Below, piece after piece: positions 23,911-36,170 of a stretch of DNA of 64,000 nt; position 1 is the first letter of the stretch; the number at the start of each line of letters is the position of its first letter. Location: contig NC_083112.1 of NCBI RefSeq assembly GCF_949774975.1, positions 58,726,035 to 58,790,034 on the forward strand, written 5' to 3'. This stretch comes from Lagenorhynchus albirostris. Its lineage: Eukaryota; Chordata; Mammalia; Artiodactyla; Delphinidae. A program made the translations under genes and the position numbers. A model generated the notes under the pieces. That model worked only from the letters and a program-made list of their open reading frames with translations. It searched no databases and was not told the origin of the DNA.

Positions 23911-24685
23911 TCTTTCCTCAATAATCACATGAATGTGAAGGCTTCTGTTTTTGCTACCGTGGATTTCATAAAACAAAGAACACAGTATATTTGAAGTTTT
24001 CACTAACATTATTTTTCCTAATAATTCTTTTCTAAGAATTATGATTTTAAAATTATGCCAAGAAATATAGTCAGTGGTAAAAAAAAATTACAAACTCAGC
24101 CTTACTCTTTTGGCAATGATTCTAGACTCTGCCACTTCTGATGTTTATAAATTATAAAATGTCTCTTGTAACTTCTAGGTTCCAACAGTATTAGATTAAA
24201 ATTCTCTCTTGTTCAAGGATAATCCTAGTGAGCACAACCAAAACAGCAACTTCAAAGAGGAAGCTTCTCTCTTTCTACTATGCAGCTGTGCTGGCTGGCT
24301 CCATTGTTTATTAACTCAATCATTCTGAAAGAGCTAAATTCCTTCTGTATTTAAATTTCACCATTTTCTCTTTTATTTACTAGAGAAAGAATAGGCATCT
24401 ATGCACTTCTCCATCTATTGTCTAGAATTTTCACCTTTATCTTCCGCAAAACCTTCAACTTGGTCATTTTATTAAAAGGAAATAGAAGTAAAGGATACAG
24501 ACTAACATGATAGAGATGTGTATACTTTTTCCATTGATATCAACTTACCCTACCCCCCAAAAAACAATAAAAACCAATAATATAAGTGAATTTATTGTAT
24601 GATATAATTATATAATTATAATAAAATAACATAATTATTAATAATTCTATATTCCCTTCTATTTCCCTTAGCTGTCATTCATTTA
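23911..24685. other. Unassigned AT-rich sequence, no gene
   Basis: Nothing coding and no named repeat. 24,590-24,650 is a TA/ATAATTA-rich low-complexity patch. Confidence 0.45.
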
Positions 24686-25800
24686 TGCATTCAGCAAACA
24701 TTTATCAAATGTTTATCATATGTCTGGCACTGAGCTAGTCACTGTGATGTGCCCATGAGGATGACAAAAATGTGACGGACGTCTGGACAGAGGATATGGA
24801 TAAGCAAAAACAGCCCACAAAAGGGCCAATAAACTCAGTTCAGGGATCACAAAATTTTGAGAAACTTAAGACCTAGATTATGAGTAGCTGATGGATAGGC
24901 AAAATGGGGCAAGAAGAAGGAGACAAGTATTTAAACCAGAGAGAACGTCTTTGAAAGTACAAAAGTGAGGTGAAAAAAATAACCAAAGATCAATTTTGTA
25001 TGGCTGGTAAAGAAACTGAGAAAATGGCAAATCTGACTAGCTAGGATTATGCAATGAAGAATTTATAGGCTTTGTTGAAGCATTTGGACTTTATCCTAAA
25101 TTTAATGTGAAGCCAGTTGGCGGGGTGGGGGGGGGGGCGGGTGGTGGTGGTGACAATTTATGTTTAGGAAAATTCACCCAGTCTGCCTTCAGGGAAACAA
25201 TCGAAGACTGTCACTTACCCAAACAAGAATTAACAGTTGCCTGCACTATATATATAAGAATAAGGAAGGCTGGAAGAAGTGGAGGAGCTGAGAATATTTA
25301 AAGACAGAGTCAATCGAATTTAGTGACTGACTGATAACGAGAGACATGTGAATGGTTATGCCTGATTTCTGAGTTTGGCAATTAGATTTATGGTGCTGCC
25401 AATCACTGGGAAAGCAATCTTAGGTAAGGAGATAAGTTTGCTAAGTAAGGTAATTCAGTCAATTTAAAACAAGAAGATAGTTTATTGGTATTTAAATTTC
25501 TCAAACTGTATTAAAAATTTTGGCAATAGTGTCAGTCTAAAACATGTGATGTAACTTTTTCATGTATCTTCATAGCACCTCTGTATGGAGGAGAGAAAAT
25601 CTCTAAAAGACATGATGTCAGTGGTGAGAAACTCTGGTTAACTATACTTTAGGGAGATAGATTGGCTTATTTGGCATTAATTTAAATTCTTCACCTGGTA
25701 TAGCCTATAAAGAATATAAAGTCAAAGAGTACATCCAAAACCTCCAAGAGTAGATATTTAAGTCAGATATAATTTCTGCAGGGTCTAGTTACTAAAATGC
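24686..25800 (+). repeat. Long old mammalian interspersed repeat, family not named
   Basis: The start attcagcaaacatttatcaa, then tctggcactgagctag, matches a very common old repeat (ATTCAACAAATATTTATTGAGCACC...CCAGGCACTG). Later segments keep the order of the same long consensus: ggactttatcctaaatttaa, agaagtggaggagctgagaa, then ctgagtttggcaattag. It is strongly diverged and non-coding. Confidence 0.5.
25118..25153 (+). repeat. G-rich tract (quadruplex-prone)
   Basis: Reads ggcggggtgggggggggggc followed by gggtggtggtggtg. It has more than four close G runs, so it could fold as a G-quadruplex. It produces a Gly-rich open frame that is not a gene. It lies inside the old repeat at the site of the usual G-poor sequence. 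Confidence 0.75.
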
Positions 25801-27180
25801 CAATTTTGTGTTAGTTCTAAGTACATAATTCTTGGACACATCTTTGATCTATTGGTTTTAGGATTGAACACAGAGAAAATAGAAATTACTGGATTAACTG
25901 TCCTTGCCCCATTCTAAAGAGGGAGTAAAATTCTGATAGTGTTATGCTTTCTACTGGCATAATGTTAACAAATTGTCTGACAGAATTTTTTCCATTGGGA
26001 ACAGCACACTCATATTCTTAATGTTTGGTCGGTAAATAACAAATATGTTTCTGTACCATAAATATGTTTGATTGTTTGATGATAATTTAAGAAAAATTAG
26101 CTGCAGTGTCCTTTATTATAAACGAACAAAAAAAGGTAAAATCTTCCAGTAAATTCATTATAGCAAAACTTCATTGTCTCAAGAGTACAAAATTAGAAAT
26201 TAACTCTGGCAAGTATGAATATTTTTCCAAAGTGTTCTAGTACAAAATATATTAACACTACTAAGTTTCCCTTTGCTCTGCTGCAAGGAGATTAAAAATT
26301 CAATACTTAGATTCTAACTATTTACAGAAAGAGCTTCTAAAGATCAGCATATTAAAGAAAAAGGGTGTTTACTGAAGCACATCTGTTGCTCGATCCTCAT
26401 ACAGTCCAAAGGTATCTTACAAGTACATGCTGGTCCTCCATTTAAAATAGCTTATTGCTTACTAACTACAATAAATTTTGGATAACTCTGTTCAAGAATG
26501 AAAGTATAGCACATTTTAAATGTGTACAGACAGACTTCTAGCAGACAGTTATTTCTCAAGAATGATCTTGTAAAAAAATTAAACTCCTTACTTTCATATT
26601 TTTTCACCAGGTCATGTGGGAAAATTCTCATTCAATTCTCATGTAACCAGTGAGGAGGATATACCCAAAACAATGTGCACATTTTAAAAAAATTTCTTAC
26701 TTAAGGCACATTCAAATATTTCCATTTACATGTTTACAACACTTTTCAAGGTAATCACCCGATAAAACAGGTTTACAGATAAATTACTCTCAAATTACCT
26801 GTATACAACAACCATTCAAGTTACTTTTCCTTTTATATTTTGCAAAATAAAGCAGTGCAGTTTAATTATCATGCTCACAATTCTCATCTTTTCAAGATAG
26901 TAGAAAACCAGGGCACTTTGAAACTGATGTAAAATTTGAGTTTTATAATGATCTATATGAAGTAACGTTTTCTCCCTCCCTACCCCCAATCTACCTATCT
27001 ATCTATCTATCTACCATAGGAGATTTTATAAAATGGTCCCACAGATCTGCCCCCCTCTAACTGCAGTGTACAACTCTGTATAATCCTGAGTGTGGGTAGC
27101 ACCTGGTCACTAGTTGTCTGACAAAAGTAGCTCTAGAAAGAACTGTTCTGACAGTTTTTAGAATGGGATTGAAACAAGGG
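25801..27180. other. Unassigned AT-rich sequence, no gene
   Basis: No coding exon. Only the TCTA microsatellite near its end is recognisable; 27,020-27,170 may be a fragment of an old repeat (gtataatcctgagtgtgggt) that I cannot name. Confidence 0.45.
26991..27014 (+). repeat. (CTAT)n microsatellite
   Basis: About six tandem units of ctat/atct between ccaat and cataggag. Confidence 0.9.
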
Positions 27181-27181
27181 T

Positions 27182-27362
27182 GGGCCTGTCTCTGTGTGGC
27201 CTCTCCCGTAGTGGAGCACAGGCTCTGGGCGCGCAGACTCAGCGACCATGGCTCACGGGCCCAGCCACTCTGCGCATGTGGGATCTTCCCGGACTGGGGC
27301 ACGAACCCGTGTCCCCTGCCTCTGTAGGCGGCCTCTCAACCACTGCGCCACCAGGGAAGCCC
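27182..27362 (-). mobile_element. CHR SINE, short form, worn
   Basis: Minus-strand copy with gggcttccctggtggcgcag head and a shortened body. It lacks a clear A tail, has a small deletion in the cgcggcatgtggg part and shows no target duplication. It appears older or partly deleted compared with the others. Confidence 0.9.
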
Positions 27363-27714
27363 CAAAATGTAGGTTTTTGTATGGGCAGAGAATATAAGCC
27401 TTGTGAGTGGCAGGAATAGGCTTGAGAACTTAGAACTTAAATTCCAGATGACTTTTTCCCACTGTTCCATGATGTTTTCTCAAGTTATGTTTGGGTTTCG
27501 TATTGTTCATAGATCCTCAGTAAAGTACGAAGGGAAAGACAATATTTTAGAGTTCACAAGCCACTGAGTTCTAGAGACATTCTAAGTAATTGCTTCCTGT
27601 TAGCTAGGTTTCCCAGAGCTGCTCACATCATGACAAGTCTCACTAAGTGCTTCTCTTAAGTAGGTATCAGATGAATGCCTTGGTTTCCATTATGGAAATA
27701 AGAGCCTACTTTAT

Positions 27715-27815
27715 GGTTGTGTGTAGAATTTAAGCTACATGAGAATACGGAGTTTGTTTATTTCTGTATGCTTAGTAAATAGAATAGCACTCAGCACACA
27801 AAAGATATTCAATAC
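27715..27815 (+). repeat. L2 3' tail
   Basis: The order agctacatgagaatacggag, ttatttctgtatgcttag, agcactcagcacacaaaaga, then ttcaatacatgac matches the terminal 100 bases of L2 (AAGCTCCATGAGGGCAGGGA...CTCAATAAAT). Confidence 0.6.
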
Positions 27816-28272
27816 ATGACTGTAGGAAAATAAACACACACACATATTACACACCCATATATGTTATTGTACATTGCCCGTTTTTAAAGAACTCCATATA
27901 TCACTAGATGGCGGTTTAGCATAAAACTATAAAAAATATAAAGTCTAGATTTCTGTATACAGATGGGCTAAAAATAAATGCTATTATAGATAATGAGTCC
28001 TATTATTGCTTATTTAAGTAGAAGACTTAAGTCAACCTTTAAAAGTATTACAATTTTTACAGAAGTACTTTTTACATTGATTGAAGATTTAAGGAAAAAA
28101 AAAACTTGCTTGGTTTCAAAGAAATAGATTTTCCCTTAACAGTAAATCTTAGTTCTAAAGGCACTCCATATTATAAAGTTAAAAAGCATTTTATTGTACA
28201 GTTTATGAGAGTTGACCACGCACATGAATTACCTCTTCTCCCAATGAAACACTGAAACAATGCTAAAGAAAT

Positions 28273-28274
<2 letters not shown>
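27816..28274. other. Unassigned AT-rich sequence, no gene
   Basis: No repeat or coding signal recognised; a short CA run occurs at 27,835-27,855. Confidence 0.45.
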
Positions 28275-28303
<29 letters not shown>

Positions 28304-28328
28304 TGCACGCGCGCACACAAACACACAT
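28275..28328 (+). repeat. (CA)n microsatellite, compound
   Basis: Pure CA run followed by atgcacgcgcgcacacaaac. The CG-containing interruption is unusual in this CpG-poor neighbourhood. Confidence 0.92.
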
Positions 28329-28662
28329 ATCAGCTGGAAGAAAGGGAGGAAAGAGAACAGTCATGTGGAGGAGAGACATTAGGGGAAAATAAAGTAGATG
28401 GGAGTATGTAATACGTAAACCACAGCAAGATAAACAGACCAAAAAGGCAGGCATTCTTTCTTTGGCACACTAAGAATTTCCAGTCTTGGCAGTTTCAGAG
28501 ATTGGGTAGCAAGTGAAATAGAAGTCAAGTTGACTCTTTTGAGGACTGTTTATAGCTTTTATAAACAGTGTCCTACTTTTATGTGACAAGTGAAATTTTA
28601 GCCCAATGAAAGCAAAGAAGAAATTCAAAATATCTCCAAGGATGGAAAAAAAAAGCCTACCT

Positions 28663-28873
28663 GGGCTTCCCTGGTGGCGCAGTGGTTGAGAGTCCGCCTG
28701 CCGATGCAGGGGACACGGGTTCGTACCCCAGTCCAGGAAGATCCCACATGCCGCGGAGCGGCTGGGCCCGTGAGCCGTGGCCGCTGAGCCTGCGCGTCGG
28801 GGCCTGTGCTCCGCGACGGGAGAGGCCACAACAGTGAGAGGCCCGCGTACTGCAAAAAAAAAAAAAAAAAAAA
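28663..28873 (+). mobile_element. CHR SINE, short form
   Basis: gggcttccctggtggcgcag head; ggcccgcgtactgc end; pure A tail of about 21 bases, which suggests a young copy. No convincing target duplication is visible next to the A tail. Confidence 0.95.
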
Positions 28874-29449
28874 TAGGTTCCTCTATTTTCTTCTCTTTTC
28901 ATTCCAGGTCTTATATTAGAAATTAACAATTTATTTTGGTGTACAGATTTATATACTATATTATTGAGTAAGGAACTGAAGCCATTTGCAAATACAACTT
29001 TGTTATCTTATACAAATATTTTAGTTTTGTATACTCTTTCATTTAAAGTCATGTATCATTTACCCAGTCTTGTGTCACTTTGAAGAATTTTTGATGAAGT
29101 GTCAGGAAATTAAATAAGCAGTCATGAAACTCTTCAATACAGGATAACTGGAGTGACTTCAATTAGCAATAATCTCAACATTAGCCAAAATACTAAAGTC
29201 ATTCACACACCCACGTACAAAGAGAATGTTCAAATAAGTAAGCATATTAAGAATACAGAGTCAGGTTCCCCCCTATTAATGAAGCAATTTGCAAATATGA
29301 AGAGATGTTGTCACATCAGCATTAGAAATATCAACGTTAAGGTAATAACTAAGAACATTTCATGCATATTAATATATATGTATTTTTGTGTATATGAGTA
29401 TATATGTGTATATACACATGGATATGGCTACATATATATTCCCTGACTA
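28874..29449. other. Unassigned AT-rich sequence, no gene
   Basis: The end (29,365-29,440) is a TATATG-rich low-complexity stretch that abuts the GC-rich block. A 97-aa open frame ends in Tyr/Ile-rich microsatellite translation and is not a gene. Confidence 0.45.
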
Positions 29450-30120
29450 TGTACATAGACAAGGCCTGGGAGCAGTGACACCATAAAAGCAAAGAACACA
29501 TTTAGTTCTCAGATCTTCTACCCTGCTACCCCTTTTCCCTACACCCACCGATGCCCCTTTCCCTGCCTGGGCATCCTCCTTACTGTGCTCAGATTTTAAC
29601 ACAATGCGTTGGCCATTTCCTGCAAGGACTCCCTCCTTAACCCGGTTGGGCTTGAACACTCCACCCCAGGTGTCCCCTTGCAGAATGCCCTTCTCACCCT
29701 GATGAATTTCTACCATTCCACACCTGACTGCACCTACACGTGTAGGTCCTGCTCAGTTTCTGAATTCCTGTGCTTGGCTGACTCCTCCCCCACTCCCACA
29801 ACCTTCCTCCTCAGCCTAGTCTCTCACAGTCTGCACTGTGCCGTGTCTCCTCCTGCCCCTGCCCTGGCGCGTGGACACCTTCCTAGTCCATCCCATTTGA
29901 TTTTCCTGCCCCTTGTAGAAAGTGCCTTGGCTCTGGCAGGCTGCCCTGGGTCCCCATCCTGCTTAGATGCCCTTTCCACATTAACTGGGCACCTCAGCGT
30001 CATACAAGAATCTCCCCACACCACGCTTCTCATCTCTCTCTCACTCCCCTGACAACCCCTCTGGGACACTGCCTTCCCCCATCCCCAACTTAGATGCTGA
30101 CCCTGCTGTGCCACACCTTA
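29450..30120. other. GC-rich, C-skewed block of unknown origin
   Basis: About 670 bases of clearly higher GC content than the flanks, rich in C and T on this strand (ccccttttccctacacccac; ctcctcccccactcccacaa). The plus strand is open for 147 codons (29,609-30,052), with a Ser/Pro/Leu-rich translation lacking any domain I know. The minus strand is open for 89 and 96 codons. There is no CpG clustering and no family resemblance. It could be a decayed retrosequence, an old LTR, or a captured unique exon. Confidence 0.4.
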
Positions 30121-30655
30121 GAAAGAAATAGTTGAGGAAGGGAAGAGAAGGAAAGGGAAGGAGAGGATGAGGTAGTTTTCAAAAAGAAAGATGACAAGGA
30201 AGAGGAGGAGCCCAATATAAGCTCAAAGGTCATCAATTATAATGTTTAATTCAGGTTAAAATTTTTTAATGAATTATCTTTACATCTTTAATGAAGCTGT
30301 ATCAGAAGTACAGTAGCTAGTTTAGGGTTCCATATGGAAAAGGAAATATTTACTAACGAATATCTATAAAACAGTGACCAGAGGATCAAATGTGAGGAAA
30401 ATCACGTCATAAAAATTTCTGAAGTCACAAGATTTGGCACAGACAAGAGATTTTTGGACCATGGTTGTATGATCTAAGTATTTCAAGGACTGCCATATGT
30501 AAAGGTATTATAATTATTCTCTGTGGTTCTGGGGTAACAATTAGGATTAATGGGTAAAGCATAAATTAAAGTTATTATAAATATAGTTGATCCCATAATA
30601 ATATCAAAGAGTTCCAATAGAATATCCACCGTTGATGCTTAATGAATCCTGGATT
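30121..30655. other. Unassigned sequence with purine-rich start
   Basis: 30,121-30,215 is (GA/GAA)-rich (gaagagaaggaaagggaagg). The rest is AT-rich without a gene or named repeat. Confidence 0.45.
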
Positions 30656-30790
30656 GCAATACAAATGCTTCATATACATTAGTTCTCCTAGGAATTTGTT
30701 TAATATATGAGAAAATATGATTTTAATTAATTTGCCCAAGGTCAAATTTATCAAATTGGTACATCCAGGAATCAAATCTCTCACAAAATG
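30656..30790 (-). repeat. MIR core fragment
   Basis: Antisense MIR text is visible: ataatttgcccaaggtcaaa-type sequence (ttaatttgcccaaggtcaaa), followed by ccaggaatcaaatctc where MIR has CCAGGATTCGAACCCAG. Confidence 0.55.
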
Positions 30791-30869
30791 ATTCCATAGT
30801 CCATGTTCCTAAATAAAAAGTAAAAGGTTGTTCTAAATATAAGAGCCATTTAAAAATATGATAGGTATT

Positions 30870-31090
30870 GGGACTGACATGTACACACTATTACGCATAA
30901 AATAGATAACTAATAAGGACCCACTGTAGAGCGCAGGGCACTCTACTAAATACTCTGTAATGGCCTATATGGGAAAAGAATCTAAAAAAGAGTGGCTATA
31001 TGTATATGTATAACTGATTCACTTTGCTGTACACCTAAAACTAACACAACATTGTAAATCAACTATACTTCAATAAAAATTTTTTAAAAA
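30870..31090 (+). mobile_element. L1 3' UTR fragment
   Basis: ggacccactgtagagcgcag, then gggcactctactaaatactc, gtatatgtataactgattca, ctgtacacctaaaactaaca, and a tail after caataaaaattttttaaaaa. It is a complete 3' end of a 5'-truncated L1, moderately diverged. Confidence 0.9.
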
Positions 31091-34000
31091 TGAAAAAAAG
31101 TTACATATTAATATGAGTCTATGCTTCCATAATTTTCCTCACTTGATACGTCCTACACGCTTACCTATAAAAAACTTTGATTAGTACAAAAGCAAGAACA
31201 CATTGGATAAGTTGTAAGACTCTGGAAAGAGTCTTTCTTCAAATACAAATTATGTGAAAATTCTTCTAGCTATCGTTTAGATGAAACAAGATGAACAAAA
31301 ATTAAGAAGGATCAGACAGAAACTTTACTTCCTGAAGTACTTCTGCAATGCCATAAGAATTCAGAAAAACAATATAAACAGAAGTTCACCAGTAACTTCT
31401 GGAAAGAGAAAAATAACTCCACTCGGCAGTTTGTTCCGCAAGCAGATCTGGTTTGGTTTGGTGTGGTATCACATAGAGAACACGTAGGATCCACCATTGC
31501 TGTATCTGTCAGAGCTCTCCCCAACACAGACTGTTTCTCCATACTTCCTCATTCTTGTGAATGTGGAAAACCACTTAAATTTTGAAAACCACTTTAAATT
31601 TTGAAAAAGTTTTACAAAATTGGGTAAATAAACTGTATTGGCATTTTACACCATTCAATAGTTTAATTAACTGGATACTATGTCTAATTAAAGCGAAAAT
31701 AAATGGGACTCCATTTATTTTTATTTTCCAAATGCTCACATTTACCTTGCCTTTTCAGACATTATTTAAACATTTATTTTTTGGTTTTTGATTTGTTTAT
31801 TTTTGTCCGTTTGTCTTTGGCTCACACATGGAATGAATAGAGGAAACGTGAAATAAGATGGCAGAGAGAGAGGACAAAAATAGAAGGAATGAGAGAAAAC
31901 GTCATGAGGTAAGTTTAGATGTTATGAGGTGAGTTAGGGACTAGAAACAAGCTATAAATAATGGTCGAATATGTGAAAAGTTTTAAAGTGGTGTTAACAG
32001 AAATGTATCAGACTCAGTTATGGGATGGCACATGGGCAATCATCATTTAGTGGAGGATCTGGGGCAAGACAGACAGGCATATACAGTTTTCCCTTATCTC
32101 CAGGGCACGGGCTGATGCTAGGGTGGAAGGGTGAAGGGAGGGGGAAGAAAGAAAAGAATTTAATCTCTGTACTGGAGTACATGTGGAGTGGAAGGGAAAA
32201 ACAGTATACACATGATATTTATCTAAATAACAGTATACAGATATTTATCTAAATATCTGTGCTTATTGAAAGGATGTGGGTGGCTGAGAAAGAGAAACAG
32301 ACTTATGAAATTTAAATCAAATTGTTTATAACTGAGGAAAGCTCATATGCCTTACATATTATACTTCTTTTATATATTTTAGTTGTATAAGCTGAGCTAA
32401 TGTTATAGAAATTTAACTTAATATGATTTAAAATAAGAAACTTAATGTTTATCTTTTAAAATAATCCTGATAGTTCATAAATTTTTTTATTTCCAGTAGC
32501 ATACTTTTTCTAATTAACTATTTTTCAAGAAAATTTATAGAGCATACAATACCTTAAGATCTATTTACATGACCTCTTAGATCCTCTGAATATACATTCA
32601 AAGCGAAACATTCAAAAGGTAACAGATATTATCACATAGCTGGATTAGAGCTTTTTGACATTAAACCTTTTAAAACACCAGTGTTTCAAAGTCTGAAACA
32701 CTAGTAGGCTCAGTTGTAGGATATAGAGCTAAAAAGAATATCTACGACAAGGAGAGTGTTTTGCAAATTGGAACTGCTAATGAAAGAACAGTTCACATGA
32801 GTATTATATTAATAATACCATTTCTCTTCAGCTTGAAATCCACCATGCGTTGCTCATATTCTTTGATACACAGGTTTGAGTTCCAACAACTAGGTCTCTC
32901 TTGTTATCCCTGACAGATAGTTAAATTGAATAGCAGGCAGTTTTCTCAGTGGGTGTCTTCAAATGAGAACTTAATAACTCAGTACCTGCATCTTGTCCAT
33001 GAAAGTAGAATTTGGATTTATACACTACATGAAGCATGTCACTATGTTGAGATTTGTATAATACCAAACTAAATTTAACAGTGAATTCTGTCCCCCCATA
33101 GCGTCAGGATTACCAAAGGGGCACTGTGATACTGTGTAAGCATTATCTTGAATACCTGCCTCAATCACTGGCACAGCATATTCAATATGCTTATGAATAA
33201 AAAATAGATGTTAGCTTCACTTCATTTTTATAATAATATACTAATCAAAAACAATTTATTTCTTTTACTCTACTCTGTAGAAATTATAAGCTTAATGGGC
33301 AAATACTCATACAGCTAGAATATTCTCACTGAGGAAAAATGTATTCATAAAACACCAGGTAATGAGGAAAATAAATTATGCTTTTTGCTCCCCTAATAAT
33401 GCTAGGATGCTAGGAATTCAGTAAATTCAGACCCTACAATTTACGCAGATAAATTGGAGGGTCAATACTAGAATTAAAAGATGGAGGAAAGAGTTTTGTT
33501 ACCCCTAGAGCAAAACAAAACTAATTTAGAAGAAAGAAGATAACAATGAATTTATAAACATTTCAGTTTTTCTCGAGTGTTAGAAAATAACACACTGCAT
33601 AATTATTTGTAATAATATAAACTAAAAAACAAAACTAATAGAATATGAATAAAACATGCCAAAGAACACAACATACTAGATGCAAATAAGTAGCATACAT
33701 TTGCTATTCAAGTTGAGCCTGTTGTTTACATGTAAATAAAAAACGTCATATTTTAGATAATCAAATTAAAATTTATTTTCACTTGAAATGAAATATATAC
33801 ATTGTAAACTGTTTTACTATGAGAATATTATACAATTATCCAAACTTTGGGATGATAGATGGATATTGGGTATGGACGGTGAACAAAGAGGAGCAAGGAC
33901 CTCACTCTCTCTCTTTTGGAAGTAAATGTAATTCTTTGGATGTATAGGTCTTATGTGCTAATCATTAAGAACTTATTTACTAATAAATCCTTTCAATTGT

Positions 34001-34976
34001 TGCTCTTTGCATTTTTAAAACAAAAATACTGACTGACATATTTTTGAACCAGTGTGAGTAATTTTCCTTATTCTGCATAACTTTGTGCTATTGTGGCCAA
34101 AGGGATACATTTGCAAGGTGAAGAGTCTATTATGTGATGCCATCTGTTACTTTACATAATATTCTTTTTGCTTGATGTGCTGCGTAAGGATCACACCCTC
34201 AAACTTGACCTCATCAGCATCATGATCTAGATAATGGATCTAGTTAGTACCAATGTAACTCATTCATATTCTATTGCTGAACACATTGCAGTCTCAACTC
34301 ATATTTGATTAAATTTCCATTAATCATTATTAAAGATTCCTCTGTGCAAATGAAATGGCATTTAGTTCATTTAACATGTAATTGAGTTCTAATTGAGCAG
34401 CAACTGTTTCATAGAATTGTTAAGTACTTTGAATGTAAAATAACACAGCTACCAATTTTGTCAGTAAAGTTTTATGTACCACTCATTCTGTTTGCTCATT
34501 AACTTCTATTTCTAGATACTGGACCAATAGTTATTGATTTATCCTTATTAATATTCTCCTCATCACTAATCTCATTCTTCATCCAGTTATGGAATATCAA
34601 GCTTTCAGGGAAATAAATTACACCTTTGAATATCTTTTTAAAATCACATATTTTCAGTTCTTCATGGACAGATTAATATCCTTATTTACTGTAAAATAAA
34701 AGTAGACATGGGTTCTTCTGTCAGGGAAAATTTTTTCTCTTAGAAGATACTATCTCTGGCTTGTGAGCAGTGTCTTCAAACAGAAGAAAAAGTATTTTAT
34801 TTAACGTGTTCAAAATCATAAATCAAAGTTTCCTTTTCAAGTTTTTACTATCTGTTCCCAGGTTGAAAATGGAAGTGCCCATACAAACAACATCGGGTTT
34901 TTGTTTTCATATTTTTGTTTTTACATTCATATTCTGTATGTTTAAGACCCAATTTCATATTCCTTAATTTTTATTA
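31091..34976. other. Unassigned AT-rich sequence, no gene
   Basis: No coding exon or confident repeat over almost 3.9 kb. 34,020-34,480 reads like conserved non-coding DNA (see findings). 33,150-33,210 has a weak MIR-tail likeness (actggcacagcatattcaat). Short tandem duplications occur at 31,567-31,605 and 32,201-32,255. Confidence 0.45.
32201..32256. repeat. Two-copy tandem duplication, about 28 bp
   Basis: The unit acagtatacacatgatattt plus atctaaata is followed directly by acagtatacagatatttatc plus taaatat. The copies differ only by a small indel. Confidence 0.75.
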
Positions 34977-34977
34977 T

Positions 34978-35822
34978 CAACCAATTCTCATTATTCATGG
35001 ATTCCATATTTGTGAATTCACCCATTTGCTAAAACTTATGTGTAACCTCAAAATCAACATTAGCCTCACCTTCATGGTCACCCATGGGTATGCGTCCAGT
35101 GGCGAAAAACTGAGTGACCTGTCGCACACATTCCCAGCTGAAGTCAAACAAGGCAAAGCCCTGCAAACAAATGTCCCTTTCACAATCTATTTAGTGTCAT
35201 ATTTCTTACAATTTTATGCTTTTTGTTGGTGATTTCACTGTTTAAAATGGTACCAAGTAGAGCGCTGATACACTGCTTAGTTTCCCTAAGTGCAAAAGGC
35301 AGTGATATGCCTTATGAAGAAAATGCATGGGTTACATAAGCTTCATTCAGGCATGAGTTATAGGGCTGTTGTCTGTGAATTCAATGCTAATGAATCAATA
35401 TATTTAATGTATATTAAATAAGGTGTCTTTAAACAAAACACACATTAGAAAGTTTATGCAGGGCTTCCCTGGTGGCGCAGTGGTTGAGAGTCTGCCTGCC
35501 GATGCAGGGGACACGGGTTCGTACCCCAGTCCGGGAAGATCCCACATGCCGCAGAGCGGCTGGGCCCCTGAGCCATGGCCGCTGGGCCTGCACGTCTGGA
35601 GCCTGTGCTCCGCAACGGGAGAGGCCACAACAGTGAGAGGCCCGCGTACCGCAAAAAAAAAAAAAAAGTTTTCGCATTGATCGCTTGATGAAAATGTTGT
35701 GACCAGAGGCTCACGGGATCCTAACCCTCTATTTCCCCTAGGAGCAATGTTTCAGTGTTTTAAAATCAGTGTTCATGATGAATTTGTAGAACATAACTAA
35801 CGCAAATAGTGAAAATCAACTC
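34978..35822 (+). mobile_element. Tigger-type (pogo/mariner) DNA transposon, internally deleted
   Basis: The left end caaccaattctcattattca and right end tagtgaaaatcaac are inverted copies of Tigger termini. Internal text follows Tigger order: gtgctttttgttggtgattt-like sequence (tgctttttgttggtgatttc), ctgtttaaaatggtaccaag, aggcatgagttatagggctg, gaattcaatgctaatgaatc, then gatgaaaatgttgtgaccag and ttcccctaggagcaatg. Most of the transposase is missing, so this is a non-autonomous derivative. A CHR SINE interrupts it. Confidence 0.88.
35461..35665 (+). mobile_element. CHR SINE, short form
   Basis: gggcttccctggtggcgcag head, ggcccgcgtaccgc end and A tail. The flanks aagtttatgca (35,450-35,460) and aagttttcgca (35,666-35,676) form a target duplication with two differences. 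It inserted into the Tigger element. Confidence 0.95.
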
Positions 35823-35941
35823 TATTAATAAGGATATCCAGAAAGTCAGAGAAATGTAGAAATAGTTCAGAAGAAGATCCAATAAAATCAGCATCGATAG
35901 CAAATCTTGCTCTAGCTATAGCCTGTGAAGTGCTTCAGCCA

Positions 35942-36170
35942 GAATCTCTAGAGCCAGACTGCCTGGACTTGAATTCTGACACCATCACCGGCCAGTCCTA
36001 CGATCATGATCATGTAATTAAAATTCCTGTGCCTCAGTATCCTCATTTGACAAACAAGGATAATAATGATTCTTGCCATTTAAGAAGAATGGTATGGATT
36101 AAGGGAAATGCTGTTTGTAGTACACTTAAAACTGTGCCTGGTAAATGAGAAATATTATGCAAGTATTTTT
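35942..36170 (+). mobile_element. MIR SINE, nearly full length
   Basis: ctagagccagactgcctgga, ttgaattctgacaccatcac, ctgtgcctcagtatcctcat, aaggataataatgattcttg and aactgtgcctggtaaatgag keep the complete MIR order including the central core. It is one of the best preserved old repeats in the window. Confidence 0.9.

Noticed and set aside
29153..29446. 97-aa frame before the GC-rich block
   Set aside because: Ends in a TATATG repeat translation; no domain, no context.
29450..30120. CpG island or promoter
   Set aside because: GC content is raised but CpG dinucleotides are few and there is no TATA/initiator arrangement with a following exon.
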